Origin: Sulfurimonas sp.
GTDB taxonomy: Bacteria; Campylobacterota; Campylobacteria; Campylobacterales; Sulfurimonadaceae
Assembly (NCBI RefSeq): GCF_029027405.1
Contig: NZ_CP093396.1
Coordinates: 1,240,001-1,304,000, forward strand
DNA: 64,000 nucleotides
Direction of reading: 5' to 3'
Part shown: piece by piece, positions 7,905 to 16,660 of the stretch
How the letters are laid out: each line of letters opens with the position of its first letter
How positions within the stretch are numbered: position 1 is the stretch's first letter
Notes under the pieces: generated by a model
Told to the model about the DNA's origin: nothing
The model's database searches: none
What the model saw: the letters and a program-made list of their open reading frames with translations, nothing else
Position numbers and translations under genes: made by a program

Positions 7905-8678
7905 ATGAAAATATTATTTTTATTCGTCTCATTTCTTTTGCTAAGTACATCTGCATTTGCACATGGTATTTCAGCAACAGATATACAGGCGATGATTGAC
8001 GGAGGAAACCTTCGTTATATCTGGTTAGGTGCAACACATATGTTGTCTGGTTATGATCATTTACTCTTCTTATTTGGAGTTGTATTTTTTCTTACTACGA
8101 CTAAGGACATTGTAAAGTTTGTTACAATCTTTACTGTAGGGCATAGTATCACTTTAATATTTGCTACTTTTATGAGTATCACTGCAAACTATTATCTCAT
8201 AGATGCAGTTATTGCAATTAGTGTTATTTATAAAGCGTTTGATAATAATAAAGGTTTTCAAAGCTATTTGGGAGTCAAATCTCCAAACTTACTAGTAATG
8301 ATTCTTATATTTGGACTCATACATGGTTTTGGACTTTCTACAAGATTGCAACAGTTGCCTTTAGGTGAGCAAAATGCAGATATGTTATTAAAAATACTCT
8401 CTTTCAATTTAGGAGTAGAAGTTGGGCAAATTATTGCTCTTATTGTTATGCTTGTTGTATTGACTCAGTGGAGAAAAACAGCATCATTTTTAAGACTAAG
8501 TAAGATAGCCAATCATGCACTTATGTTTGCAGGATTTATGTTGTTGCTAATGCAGTTGCACGGCTACTTACATACAACGAATGAAGAAGAGTTCGGGTTT
8601 AATAAAGATGAGCATTATCATATTCATTTAGATATGCAAACAGCTAAAGAAAAAAATTATACACATGATAGTTTATAA
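7905..8678 (+). CDS. HupE/UreJ_2-family membrane protein
   Basis: The 257-residue protein has a signal sequence ending SAFAHG, then the signature HMLSGYDHLLFLFGVVFFL and a second conserved GHSITL block, with about six or seven membrane spans. It ends in a His-rich cytosolic or periplasmic tail (HYHIHLD). HupE/UreJ proteins are nickel or cobalt permeases of hydrogenase and urease clusters; the UreJ_2 subfamily is less defined and often sits with metal-efflux genes. AAAGGAA precedes the chosen ATG by seven bases. A longer in-frame ORF was rejected because it destroys the signal peptide. It sits between two His-rich small proteins, which supports metal handling. Confidence 0.75.
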   Translation: MKILFLFVSFLLLSTSAFAHGISATDIQAMIDGGNLRYIWLGATHMLSGYDHLLFLFGVVFFLTTTKDIVKFVTIFTVGHSITLIFATFMSITANYYLIDAVIAISVIYKAFDNNKGFQSYLGVKSPNLLVMILIFGLIHGFGLSTRLQQLPLGEQNADMLLKILSFNLGVEVGQIIALIVMLVVLTQWRKTASFLRLSKIANHALMFAGFMLLLMQLHGYLHTTNEEEFGFNKDEHYHIHLDMQTAKEKNYTHDSL

Positions 8679-8688
8679 AGGAAAAAAA

Positions 8689-9051
8689 ATGAAAAAATTA
8701 ATTAAAGTAACACTAATTACATTAACAATAGGTTTCTCTGCATCTTATGCGAGTGGTATCCACGGAGGTCATGGACATTCTCATAGTGCACCTATTAAAG
8801 CAGAAATAAATAAAACGAGAGTTCAAGAGATAGCCACACAGGAAGTTAAAAGATTAATCATAAATAAAAAGATTGATAGTAGTTGGTCAGCTATACCAAT
8901 TTCAAATATTAAAAAAACTAAATACAATTATAACAATGAATGGGTAGTTAGTTTTGAAAATTCAAAGATAAAAGAGAAAGATAAGCAAACTCTTTATATA
9001 TTTGTAAGCAATTATGGCAAGATAACAGGTACTAACTATACAGGTAAATAA
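8689..9051 (+). CDS. Small exported His-rich-leader protein, DUF6488-like
   Basis: The 120-residue protein has a signal peptide (MKKLIKVTLITLTIGFSASYA) followed by HGGHGHSHSAP and a roughly 85-residue domain ending WVVSFEN...LYIFVSNYGKITGTNYTGK. The layout matches what I recall of DUF6488, a family without a known reaction that travels with HupE/UreJ_2 and DUF3147 genes; the family name is from memory. The domain has a PepSY-like look (R..A...V..L followed by W.V.F). The histidines at the mature N-terminus could capture metal for the neighbouring permease. AAAGGAAA precedes the chosen ATG, eight codons into the longer ORF. Confidence 0.6.
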   Translation: MKKLIKVTLITLTIGFSASYASGIHGGHGHSHSAPIKAEINKTRVQEIATQEVKRLIINKKIDSSWSAIPISNIKKTKYNYNNEWVVSFENSKIKEKDKQTLYIFVSNYGKITGTNYTGK

Positions 9052-9082
9052 TAACTAGCATAAGTAAAAAAAAGGAAATAAA

Positions 9083-9430
9083 TTGTCATATTATATAATT
9101 AAACTACTTATTACTACACTTTTAATTGTACTGATTTCTGAAATTGCTAAAAGGCATAGCCTTGCTGGAGCAATGTTAGCTGCTATACCTTTAGTATCTA
9201 TCTTGGCTATGACATGGATGTATATTGATACAAATGATACTAAAACTGCAGTAGAATTTTCAAATTCCATTATTTGGCTTATTGTTCCGTCTATGACACT
9301 ATTTCTTGCTTTTCCCATTTTTATAAAAAATGGGTTTAGTTTTTATTTAAGTATGTCTATCTCTATATTGATGACTATTTTTGCTTATTATAGTGTTATC
9401 TTTTTGCTTGAAAAATTAGGAATAAGGTGA
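9083..9430 (+). CDS. DUF3147 inner-membrane protein
   Basis: The 115-residue protein is almost entirely four hydrophobic spans, with the DUF3147 pattern EIAKRHSLAGAMLAAIPLVSILAM near the N-terminus. It starts at TTG, with AAAGGAAA seven bases upstream. Function is unknown. It closes the four-gene rightward block (His-rich protein, HupE/UreJ_2, DUF6488-like, DUF3147) inserted between pdxA and pdxJ, and a hairpin follows its stop. Confidence 0.65.
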   Translation: MSYYIIKLLITTLLIVLISEIAKRHSLAGAMLAAIPLVSILAMTWMYIDTNDTKTAVEFSNSIIWLIVPSMTLFLAFPIFIKNGFSFYLSMSISILMTIFAYYSVIFLLEKLGIR

Positions 9431-9451
9431 TATGCAAAAATGCATTTCACC
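9426..9451. terminator. Hairpin between DUF3147 gene and pdxJ
   Basis: GGTGA-T-ATGCA, an AAAA loop and TGCAT-T-TCACC form a ten-pair stem with one T-T mismatch, followed by an AT-rich run with several T stretches. It overlaps the last codons of the DUF3147 gene and lies just past the pdxJ stop, so it probably ends both convergent transcripts. Confidence 0.55.
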
Positions 9452-9464
9452 AAAAAGAATATTT

Positions 9465-10256
9465 TTATTTTCTAGTAGTAAGTCTTTTCATTTCTTTTAC
9501 AGCATCTGCTAAACCGCTAAAAACACTTCTTGCTATGATACTTTGTCCTATATTTAGTTCTATTATTTCTTCTATATTCATCATATATGAAACATTATTG
9601 TAGTTTAGTCCATGTCCAGCTGCTACTTGAAGACCTAGTTTTTTAGCATGAAGGGCAGCATTTTTTATCTCTAGGATTGATTTTTCAAGCCTGCTTTCTA
9701 GCTCATACCTCTGAAGTTCAAGCTCTTTTATAGAGTGATTTGAGTGAGGTAATGAAGAGTTTAACATCGCAAAAATATTTGCAAATGAGCCAGTATGAAG
9801 TTCTACCATTTCAGCACCTAAATCTTTAGATGCTTCCATTGCTTTGATGCTAGGATCTACAAATAATGAAACAGGGATGATAGAATCATGAAGTTGCTCG
9901 ATAGCATAAGCTATCTCATCTTTGTATGTAAAAACATCTAATCCACCTTCGGTTGTAACTTCTTCTCTTTTTTCAGGAACTAGTGTTGCACGATGTGGTT
10001 TTAGCTCACTTACTATGTCTAAAATATCTCTATTTATTGAACATTCCAAGTTTACTGGAAGTTGTGAAAGTTGCATGATGTTTTTTGCATCTATATCTTT
10101 TATGTGTCTTCTGTCTTCTCTTAAGTGGATAGTGATTTGGTCAGCTCCAGAAGCACAAGCAACATACAAAGCATTTAGTATATCTGGATCATTAACTTTT
10201 CTAGCTTCTCTTAATACTGCTACATGGTCTATGTTTACGCCTAACTTCATACTCAA
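9465..10256 (-). CDS. pdxJ: Pyridoxine 5'-phosphate synthase
   Basis: The 263-residue TIM-barrel protein opens MKLGVNIDHVAVLREAR (two codons after the listed start) and has QITIHLREDRRHI, VNLECSI, TLVPEKREEVTTEGG, VELHTGSFA and AAGHGLNYNNV, all PdxJ signatures including the catalytic His and Glu. It condenses 3-amino-2-oxopropyl phosphate (the PdxA product) with deoxyxylulose phosphate to form pyridoxine phosphate. It starts three bases after the plsC stop and is in the leftward operon DUF255-small peptide-plsC-pdxJ, with pdxA now displaced downstream. Confidence 0.95.
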   Translation of the reverse strand: MSMKLGVNIDHVAVLREARKVNDPDILNALYVACASGADQITIHLREDRRHIKDIDAKNIMQLSQLPVNLECSINRDILDIVSELKPHRATLVPEKREEVTTEGGLDVFTYKDEIAYAIEQLHDSIIPVSLFVDPSIKAMEASKDLGAEMVELHTGSFANIFAMLNSSLPHSNHSIKELELQRYELESRLEKSILEIKNAALHAKKLGLQVAAGHGLNYNNVSYMMNIEEIIELNIGQSIIARSVFSGLADAVKEMKRLTTRK

Positions 10257-10259
10257 GTT

Positions 10260-10955
10260 TTATCCTTTTGCTTTGTTCATAAAAGCTATATAATCGTTTT
10301 CTAAATTATCATGTTTTATCAAATTACCAACATGAACTCTAATTATTTTTGTTTCTTTGTAGGGTGCATTTTTAAAGATAGTTTCTAAAGAATCATCTAT
10401 AAAAATAGGAGCAATATCTAGCTTATTTGATTTTGCTATTTTGTGCGCTCCATTTTGGAACTTTAAAATACCATCATTTTTATTTCTTTCTCCCTCTGGA
10501 AAGATATAAATGTTGAAATCATCTATTTTAGTCAATGCTTTTTTTACTTCTTTGAAAAATTTCAAAAGACCTTTGCCTGTTTCTAAATCAACACTTATGC
10601 AACCACTATATTTAAAAAAGTCACCATAAAATGCATCAAAAAGTTCTTTTTTTGCTATCCAAGTTCCATTTTTATTGCCTTTTGAGAAGACACTTTCCAT
10701 TACTATGATATCAAGTAAAGAACGATGGTTTATTGCGTACAACACTTTGTTTTTTTTTGGTAACTCACCAAGAAGTTCAACTTTTATATTTAAAAATTCT
10801 AAGACAGCGTTTGAGTATGCTTGTCTATTATCTGATAGTTGTTTATATGCTGGTCTAAAAGTTATAAAGGGATGAAAATATGTCTTTTTAAATATTTTTA
10901 TATATTTATAACCGAGTTCAGCCATAAATATTATTTTTCCTAATTCCTTAAACAT
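10260..10955 (-). CDS. 1-acyl-glycerol-3-phosphate acyltransferase family protein (PlsC-like)
   Basis: The 231-residue protein has the acyltransferase HX4D box as NHRSLLD, the downstream FPEGERN block and the GAHKIA segment that follows it in lysophosphatidic-acid acyltransferases. These catalyse the second acylation of glycerol-3-phosphate at the inner membrane. A membrane association is expected, but only a short hydrophobic N-terminus is seen. It is followed after three bases by pdxJ and preceded by the 34-residue peptide gene, so it is part of a leftward operon. The substrate is inferred from family; other acyl acceptors are possible. Confidence 0.8.
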   Translation of the reverse strand: MFKELGKIIFMAELGYKYIKIFKKTYFHPFITFRPAYKQLSDNRQAYSNAVLEFLNIKVELLGELPKKNKVLYAINHRSLLDIIVMESVFSKGNKNGTWIAKKELFDAFYGDFFKYSGCISVDLETGKGLLKFFKEVKKALTKIDDFNIYIFPEGERNKNDGILKFQNGAHKIAKSNKLDIAPIFIDDSLETIFKNAPYKETKIIRVHVGNLIKHDNLENDYIAFMNKAKG

Positions 10956-10961
10956 TAGTTA

Positions 10962-11066
10962 TTATCTAGAACGATGAAGTGGATGTTGATAATCATTTCT
11001 TTCACAAGCACTAAACATGCTCATAACTCCAAGAGTAAGCAGAATATTTAATATTATTTTTTTCAT
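10962..11066 (-). CDS. 34-residue lipoprotein-like peptide
   Basis: This short ORF reads MKKIILNILLTLGVMSMF then SAC and a polar tail (ERNDYQHPLHRSR). It has a positively charged start, a hydrophobic core and a lipobox-like FSAC, so the mature form would be a 14-residue acylated peptide. AAAGG lies seven bases before the ATG. It sits between the DUF255 and plsC genes, 15 and 6 bases away, in the same direction. Small entericidin-like lipoproteins have this form. The lipobox is imperfect (Phe at -3), so a truncated remnant is also possible. Confidence 0.5.
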   Translation of the reverse strand: MKKIILNILLTLGVMSMFSACERNDYQHPLHRSR

Positions 11067-11081
11067 TAGTCAACCTTTGTC

Positions 11082-13016
11082 TTAAAAACTATTCTTTATT
11101 ATATCATCTATTGCTAGGATATTATCCGTATTTGCGAAACAACTTTTATCTCCACACACTAAAAAATCTTTATTTTTTGTGACTTTTTTGTGTATAAAAG
11201 GGTAGTTTAGTTTACTTAATTCATAAGCATTATTACTAAGGTTGTAAGCATTGGACTTAATAATTCTATCTCCCTTTAAGTGTCTTATCATCTCTTTAAG
11301 CATGCACGGATATACAACAGGTCTTCTTCCAAGTTCGTGAGAGTTATACTCAAGAGTTAAAAAAGCAAAGTGTGCATACTTTTCATCTTCTAGTAAAATA
11401 GCTAGAGAGTTAAGAGCATCTACCATGATGCTAACAGAACTTGTATATGTATTGTCTGCTATATCTGCTTTTGTTTGGAACTCTCCATCACTAAAATTCC
11501 AGCTTCCTTTTAGAAAAAATTTCTCTAGAGCAATATTTGCAAATCTTTGTGCTTGAATGAGGTAAAGTTCTTCTCCAGTTGAGTTATACCCACCTATAAG
11601 TGCTTGTGCTAAAAAAGCGTAGTCTTCCAAAAAAGCCTCTATTTTAGGTTGTTTATGAATGAGTGTTGTATGATAAAGTTTACCATCAATGTACATGGTT
11701 TTGAGTAAAGCATCTATACTCTGTATAGCTTTTTGTTTATATTTTGCATCTATATCTCCAAGAGTAAAAAGTGCTTTTATCATCATAGCTGACCATGAAG
11801 TTTGAACTTTTTTGTCTATGAAAGGATACTCTTTTGAAGCTCTTAGTTGTTGCAGTAAAATTTTAATATCTGCAAAGTTTTTAGGTGCTTTGCCATTTTC
11901 AAAACGAATAATATTTTTACCTTCAAAATTTCCAGTTTTTGTAACATCCATTTGTGCCAAGATAGACTCTATGTTTTCAAAGTTATTTTCTTCTAAAGTT
12001 CTGAAAACTTCATCATAAGTGTATATAAAATAAGTTCCCTCTTCTCCTTCGCTATCAGCATCGCTTGCACTATAAAAAAGATTGTCTTCGCTCATAAAGT
12101 TATACCAAAAATCAGCAATCTCTTTTGATATGTTTAGATAACTTTCATCTTCATAAGTAAGATATGATTTTGCATAAAGTTCACAAAGTAGGGCGTTATC
12201 ATAAAGCATCTTTTCAAAGTGAGGAACCTTCCATTCGCCATCAACAGAGTAGCGACAAAAACCTCCATCAACAAGATCATACATTCCACCTTTTTTCATG
12301 GAGTTGAGAGTATGTGTTAGCATAGCTTTTGCTGCTTTGTCATCATAGAGTTTGTCAATGACTAAGAGAGTAGATAGTGTAGATGCATGAGGAAATTTTG
12401 GAGAAGTGGAAAAACCGCCATTTTTTGTTTCATAGTTATTTTTTACTTGAAGCATAAAGTTTTTTCTAAAGTCTTCACTTAAAACTGTTGCTTCTTTTGG
12501 GTGTTCATTTTGGTTTAAAAATTTTTGAATTTCATCAGCATTTTTATATAATTGCTCATCATTTTGTGAAACTTTCATGCCTATAAGTTTTGTAAGTTCT
12601 ATAAATCCCATCCCTTCTATGGAACCTTCTCTTGACTCTGGGGGTATGTAAGTTCCTGCAAAAAATGGTTTATTTTCTGGAGTACAAAAGATAGAAGTTG
12701 GCCAACCACCTGAGCGACGATTTAAAAGCATGTGAACTTCTTGGTAATGTTTGTCAATATCAGGTCTTTCTTCTCTATCTACCTTTATACAAACAAAACT
12801 TTCATTTAAAATATCTGCACACTTTTTGTTTTCAAAGACTTTCTCTTCCATAACATGACACCAATGACAAGATGAATAGCCAATACTTATAAATATAGCT
12901 TTATTTTCTTTTTTGGCTTTAGCAAATGCTTCATCACCCCAAGGAAACCAATCAACAGGATTGTTTTTGTGTTGTTGTAAGTAAGGGCTATCTTCTTTTT
13001 CTAATCTGTTTGACAT
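11082..13016 (-). CDS. DUF255 thioredoxin-domain protein (YyaL/SSP411 family)
   Basis: The 644-residue protein has an N-terminal thioredoxin-like domain with [31 protein letters not shown] (the CxxC at about 48-51) and [11 protein letters not shown] long (alpha/alpha)6-type domain follows, with [36 protein letters not shown] and [12 protein letters not shown]. It is full length for the family, whose molecular role is not established; the second domain resembles N-acylglucosamine epimerase folds. It starts the leftward operon that leads to plsC and pdxJ. No signal peptide is seen, so it is cytosolic. Confidence 0.85.
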   Translation of the reverse strand: MSNRLEKEDSPYLQQHKNNPVDWFPWGDEAFAKAKKENKAIFISIGYSSCHWCHVMEEKVFENKKCADILNESFVCIKVDREERPDIDKHYQEVHMLLNRRSGGWPTSIFCTPENKPFFAGTYIPPESREGSIEGMGFIELTKLIGMKVSQNDEQLYKNADEIQKFLNQNEHPKEATVLSEDFRKNFMLQVKNNYETKNGGFSTSPKFPHASTLSTLLVIDKLYDDKAAKAMLTHTLNSMKKGGMYDLVDGGFCRYSVDGEWKVPHFEKMLYDNALLCELYAKSYLTYEDESYLNISKEIADFWYNFMSEDNLFYSASDADSEGEEGTYFIYTYDEVFRTLEENNFENIESILAQMDVTKTGNFEGKNIIRFENGKAPKNFADIKILLQQLRASKEYPFIDKKVQTSWSAMMIKALFTLGDIDAKYKQKAIQSIDALLKTMYIDGKLYHTTLIHKQPKIEAFLEDYAFLAQALIGGYNSTGEELYLIQAQRFANIALEKFFLKGSWNFSDGEFQTKADIADNTYTSSVSIMVDALNSLAILLEDEKYAHFAFLTLEYNSHELGRRPVVYPCMLKEMIRHLKGDRIIKSNAYNLSNNAYELSKLNYPFIHKKVTKNKDFLVCGDKSCFANTDNILAIDDIIKNSF

Positions 13017-13247
13017 AATAATATTCTTTACTTTTGATTTAATAGCTGTAGAGTAGATAAATATTGCTAATGTAGTGCTTAAGTTTTTACTTACTTTAAA
13101 CTTTTAAGAGCTTCTTTCTCAGTCAAAAGTATATATTTTTTGCACTTTTTATCTAAATAATATAAAATTTGTTATAGTTTCTGTATATTAAATATTTATT
13201 TGTATAATATCAAAAATAAATTTAAAATTTTAAAAAAAAAGAGTCTT

Positions 13248-15023
13248 ATGAAAAAAATTATCTTATTTTTACTTTCTACTATCTTAGTGTTAAATGGTGC
13301 TTCGAAGTTTTTGATGCCAGATGAGGCATTTAAACCTGAAGCTAAACTCAATGAGAAGATGCAAATTGAAGCTAGTGTTAAAATAGCTAAAGATATATAC
13401 CTTTATGCAGATAAGTTAAAAGTAGAAGTTATAAATGGTAATGGCGTTAGTATTTTAAATATTGATAAACCTAAAAGTGTTGAACATGATGAAGAGATGG
13501 TTTATTTAAAATCCCCTACAGTTTTAGTGACTTTACAAAAAGATTTTCAACTTAATGGCATGAAAACAATTAAGTTTATCTTGCATTATCAGGGTTGTTC
13601 AGAACAAGGTTTGTGTTATGAACCTTTGAGTGAGAGTTTTTCATTAGAAGTAGATACTTCAAAACTAGAATATTCTTTGAAAAGATTAGAGTTAAAAGTT
13701 GAAAAAGTTATAAAAATCGAAAAGAAAGTAGAGATAAAAGACGAAGTATCTCAAAGTGATGCTATTGCTGATACTATTAAATCAGGAAATATTTTTGTTA
13801 TCCTTTTAACATTTTTAGGCTTTGGACTTCTATTGGCTATGACACCTTGTGTATTTCCTATGATTCCAATTATTTCTGGTGTTATTATATCTCAGGGAGA
13901 AGGTTTAAGTACTAAGAAAGCTTTTGCCTTGTCTATTGTTTATGTCCTTGCAATGGCGGTTGCATATACCATAGCAGGTGTCTTAGCAGGTCTCTTTGGA
14001 GCAAATCTTCAAGCAGCTCTTCAAACACCTTGGGTTATTTACTCATTTTCAGCAGTTTTTGTTGCTTTGGCTTTTAGCATGTTTGGTTTTTATGAACTAA
14101 AATTGCCAGATGCTTTTGTAGCAAAAATAAGCTCAAAAGGTGATGGTGGTGGTTATATAGGTGTTGCAATTATGGGCTTTTTATCGGCTCTAATTGTAGG
14201 TCCATGTGTCGCTGCTCCTCTTGCAGGTGCTTTAATTTATATTGGTCAAACTGGAGATGCTATTCTAGGTGGAATGGCTCTTTTTTCTATGAGTATTGGT
14301 ATGGGTATTCCACTTATCGCAGTTGGTGTTAGTGCTGGTAAATTTATGCCAAAACCTGGTGCTTGGATGACTCTTGTAAGTGCTACTTTTGGTGTGGTAA
14401 TGCTTGGCGTTGCTATTTGGATGCTCGAACGCATAGTAGATACTTATGTGACAATGCTTCTTTATGCAATACTTGGTATAGCTTTTTCTATATATCTTGG
14501 TGCTTTAGAAAAAGGCTCTCATATGGTTAAAAGAACTATCGCTATTTTGATGTTTGTATATTCTTTAGCACTTTTGATGGGTGTTCTTGGTGGTTCTACA
14601 AGCATGGCAAGACCATTGGAATTTTTTAAACCTCAAGCTGTAAACTCGATGATTAAGACAGAGGTTACTCATGCGAAATTTACAAAAGTAACTTCGATAG
14701 AAGAGTTAGATGCTGTTTTGGCAAAAAATAAAGGTAAAAAAATAATGCTTGATTTTTATGCTGATTGGTGTACTTCATGTAAAGAACTTGAAGAGGTTAC
14801 TTTTGTAGATGTTAGAGTAAAAGCTAAGATGTCAGAGTTTGTTTTGATAAAAGCAGATATAACCGAGAATAGCCAAGAGAATAAAGAACTGAGTAAAAAG
14901 TATGGAGTTTTTGGTCCTCCAGCACTATTGTTTTTTAGTGAAGATTTAAAGCTAAAAAGAGCTAAAACTATCATCGGTTTTATAGAACCAGATGAGTTTT
15001 TAACTCATCTTAACTCGCTTTAA
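13248..15023 (+). CDS. dsbD: Thiol:disulfide interchange protein DsbD
   Basis: The 591-residue protein has all three DsbD modules. After a signal peptide comes a periplasmic N-terminal domain with the GCSEQGLCYEP cysteine pair. The eight-span membrane domain follows, with redox cysteines in MTPCVFPM and VGPCVAAPL. The C-terminal thioredoxin domain carries FYADWCTSCKELEE. It carries electrons from cytosolic thioredoxin to periplasmic thiols, including the apocytochromes needed by CcsBA. I chose the ATG that starts the signal peptide, 16 codons into the longer ORF; only a weak AAAGAG lies upstream. Its 3' end overlaps the convergent lpxA-like gene by 14 bases. Confidence 0.92.
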   Translation: MKKIILFLLSTILVLNGASKFLMPDEAFKPEAKLNEKMQIEASVKIAKDIYLYADKLKVEVINGNGVSILNIDKPKSVEHDEEMVYLKSPTVLVTLQKDFQLNGMKTIKFILHYQGCSEQGLCYEPLSESFSLEVDTSKLEYSLKRLELKVEKVIKIEKKVEIKDEVSQSDAIADTIKSGNIFVILLTFLGFGLLLAMTPCVFPMIPIISGVIISQGEGLSTKKAFALSIVYVLAMAVAYTIAGVLAGLFGANLQAALQTPWVIYSFSAVFVALAFSMFGFYELKLPDAFVAKISSKGDGGGYIGVAIMGFLSALIVGPCVAAPLAGALIYIGQTGDAILGGMALFSMSIGMGIPLIAVGVSAGKFMPKPGAWMTLVSATFGVVMLGVAIWMLERIVDTYVTMLLYAILGIAFSIYLGALEKGSHMVKRTIAILMFVYSLALLMGVLGGSTSMARPLEFFKPQAVNSMIKTEVTHAKFTKVTSIEELDAVLAKNKGKKIMLDFYADWCTSCKELEEVTFVDVRVKAKMSEFVLIKADITENSQENKELSKKYGVFGPPALLFFSEDLKLKRAKTIIGFIEPDEFLTHLNSL

Positions 15024-15759
15024 CTTTTATATTATTATTTGCGATAAATGAAGCAAATTGTTTTGCATATTCATTTTCGTGTTCAGTTGCTAGTTTAGAT
15101 GCTAGTTCTTTATCTACACCATCTCCTAGTATTTTCTTGAAAATAGCTTTGATCTTTTCTATGTCTGATTTGTCATCTAGTCTTCTTCTAAGCCCAACTA
15201 CATTAAGACCTTTAACAGTGGCTCTGTTACCTTCTGTAAGTGTAAATGGTGGTATGTCATGGTCAACACAAGAAGCACCACCAATCATAACACCAGTACC
15301 AATAGTCAATCCTGCTTCAACTGTTGTAAGACCACCAATAATAACTCGTTCTTCACAAGTAACATCTTCATAAAGTCTTACTGCATTTGTTAAGATGCAG
15401 TAGTCTCCCATTTTAACACCATTTAAAATTTGAACATAAGCCATTAAAAAACTATTTGCACCGATTATAATCTTTTTAACGCTTTTTTCTTCTGATGGTT
15501 CTTGGGTGCCAATTTGTGTAAATTCTCTTATGTGAGTTTTTTCGCCTACTTCAATTTCTGAGTTTTCATGCCCCATAGTAGTAAAACTAAAAATTCTAAC
15601 ATCAGTTGCAACTTTTAGTTTACCCATTAAAATGATGTTTGATTCTAAAATAACTCCAGATGCTAGTTCAACATGTTTTCCAATATGACAAAATGGACCT
15701 ATCTTAACATCATCTGCTATTTTAGCCCCATCTTCAATGACTACACTATTATGAATCAT
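15010..15759 (-). CDS. LpxA-like left-handed beta-helix acyltransferase without the catalytic histidines
   Basis: The 249-residue protein aligns along its length with LpxA (UDP-GlcNAc O-acyltransferase): hexapeptide repeats from IGPFCHIG, the IGGxTTV and VMIGGASCV blocks, IPPF...EGNRA and the [11 protein letters not shown]-terminal helical domain. At the four active-site histidines of E. coli LpxA (H122, H125, H144, H160) it has Q110, N113, D132 and E148; G173 is kept. It is therefore unlikely to be the housekeeping LpxA. It is last in the lpxB-gnnB-gnnA operon and overlaps gnnA by 11 bases, so it may act on the diamino sugar, bind it, or be a diverged transferase. The start is the ATG at the family's usual N-terminus. 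Confidence 0.75.
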   Translation of the reverse strand: MIHNSVVIEDGAKIADDVKIGPFCHIGKHVELASGVILESNIILMGKLKVATDVRIFSFTTMGHENSEIEVGEKTHIREFTQIGTQEPSEEKSVKKIIIGANSFLMAYVQILNGVKMGDYCILTNAVRLYEDVTCEERVIIGGLTTVEAGLTIGTGVMIGGASCVDHDIPPFTLTEGNRATVKGLNVVGLRRRLDDKSDIEKIKAIFKKILGDGVDKELASKLATEHENEYAKQFASFIANNNIKVKAS

Positions 15760-16660
15760 TTGCAATCTCCAAAGTAATAATACTATCTTCAACACTAGAA
15801 AGAGAACCTTTTTCACCAGTTTCAAGGTAGTTTAAAAAAGCTACAAGTTCATCAGCAAGTGCATTACTTCTACCAACAAAACAGTTTCTTGTGATGTGTG
15901 AAGATGGATTTATGTTTACTCTTTCTTTTAAAGTTTGAGATAGTAAATCAGCTTCAAAATATTTTATTTTAGAGTCAGCATCTACTCTACAAGCAACAGC
16001 TATACTTCTTTTTCTATATGGAGTTAGCCAGTTTGTGGTTATATCTCCAACAACTTCGCCTTCTAACTCAAAAGCTAAGATAGCATTATCTTCATGTGTT
16101 TTATGAATTTTTTGAGATTTAAAAACAGCACTTCTTACTATGTTCTTTTTAGTGATAAATCTAATTAAGTCACTATCATGAACTGATAAATCAGTCAAAA
16201 TCCCAACATCAGCGATGCGTTCAGGAAAGGCTCCACTACGCGTTATAGAAATAGATAAAATTTCATGATCTGCTATCTCGTTTATAAGTGCTTTTACAAC
16301 AGGGTTATATCTCTCGATATGACCTATACAACTCTTAAGATTTTTAGCTTTTATTGCCTCTGCCATCTCTTTTGCATCTTCTACGCTTGAAGCAGCAGGT
16401 TTTTCTATAAAGACATTTACATTATGTTTTGCACACAAAAGAGTTGCTTCTTTATGAAGAGATGTTGGTGTAACGATGATAAGTGCATCTGGTTTTACAA
16501 CAAGTAGCATCTGTTCTAAGTCTGTAAAAAAAGGCTCTTCATAATCGTCTGTTTTATTAACATCACAAAGACCAACAATATTTGCACCTTCGATATTTTT
16601 TAGAGTATTGTAGTGGTTTTTACCCATGCTACCTAAACCAGTTATTGCTATATTTTTCAT
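15749..16660 (-). CDS. gnnA: Gfo/Idh/MocA oxidoreductase, probable UDP-GlcNAc 3-dehydrogenase GnnA
   Basis: The 303-residue protein has an N-terminal NAD(P) Rossmann fold ([12 protein letters not shown], then LCDVNK) and the EKPAA motif of the Gfo/Idh/MocA family, followed by the substrate domain with GHIERYNPV. GnnA oxidises the 3-hydroxyl of UDP-GlcNAc, and GnnB then aminates it to UDP-GlcNAc3N for an amide-linked lipid A. Placement with a DegT aminotransferase, lpxB and an LpxA homologue supports this assignment. Its ATG overlaps the gnnB stop by one base. Other UDP-sugar oxidoreductases such as WlbA-type enzymes look similar. Confidence 0.75.
   Translation of the reverse strand: MKNIAITGLGSMGKNHYNTLKNIEGANIVGLCDVNKTDDYEEPFFTDLEQMLLVVKPDALIIVTPTSLHKEATLLCAKHNVNVFIEKPAASSVEDAKEMAEAIKAKNLKSCIGHIERYNPVVKALINEIADHEILSISITRSGAFPERIADVGILTDLSVHDSDLIRFITKKNIVRSAVFKSQKIHKTHEDNAILAFELEGEVVGDITTNWLTPYRKRSIAVACRVDADSKIKYFEADLLSQTLKERVNINPSSHITRNCFVGRSNALADELVAFLNYLETGEKGSLSSVEDSIITLEIANDS

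Noticed and set aside
9922..10293. Rightward ORF of 123 codons within pdxJ
   Set aside because: It is an antisense shadow of pdxJ with no independent support.
13091..13170. Leftward short frame ending [12 protein letters not shown] ahead of dsbD
   Set aside because: It has no start codon and is bounded by stops after about 26 codons. It may be a gene remnant, but this cannot be supported.
15760..15825. Hydrophobic N-terminal extension of the LpxA-like protein
   Set aside because: It lies inside the end of gnnA and the family normally starts at the internal ATG. The hydrophobic look is a by-product of the gnnA reading frame.
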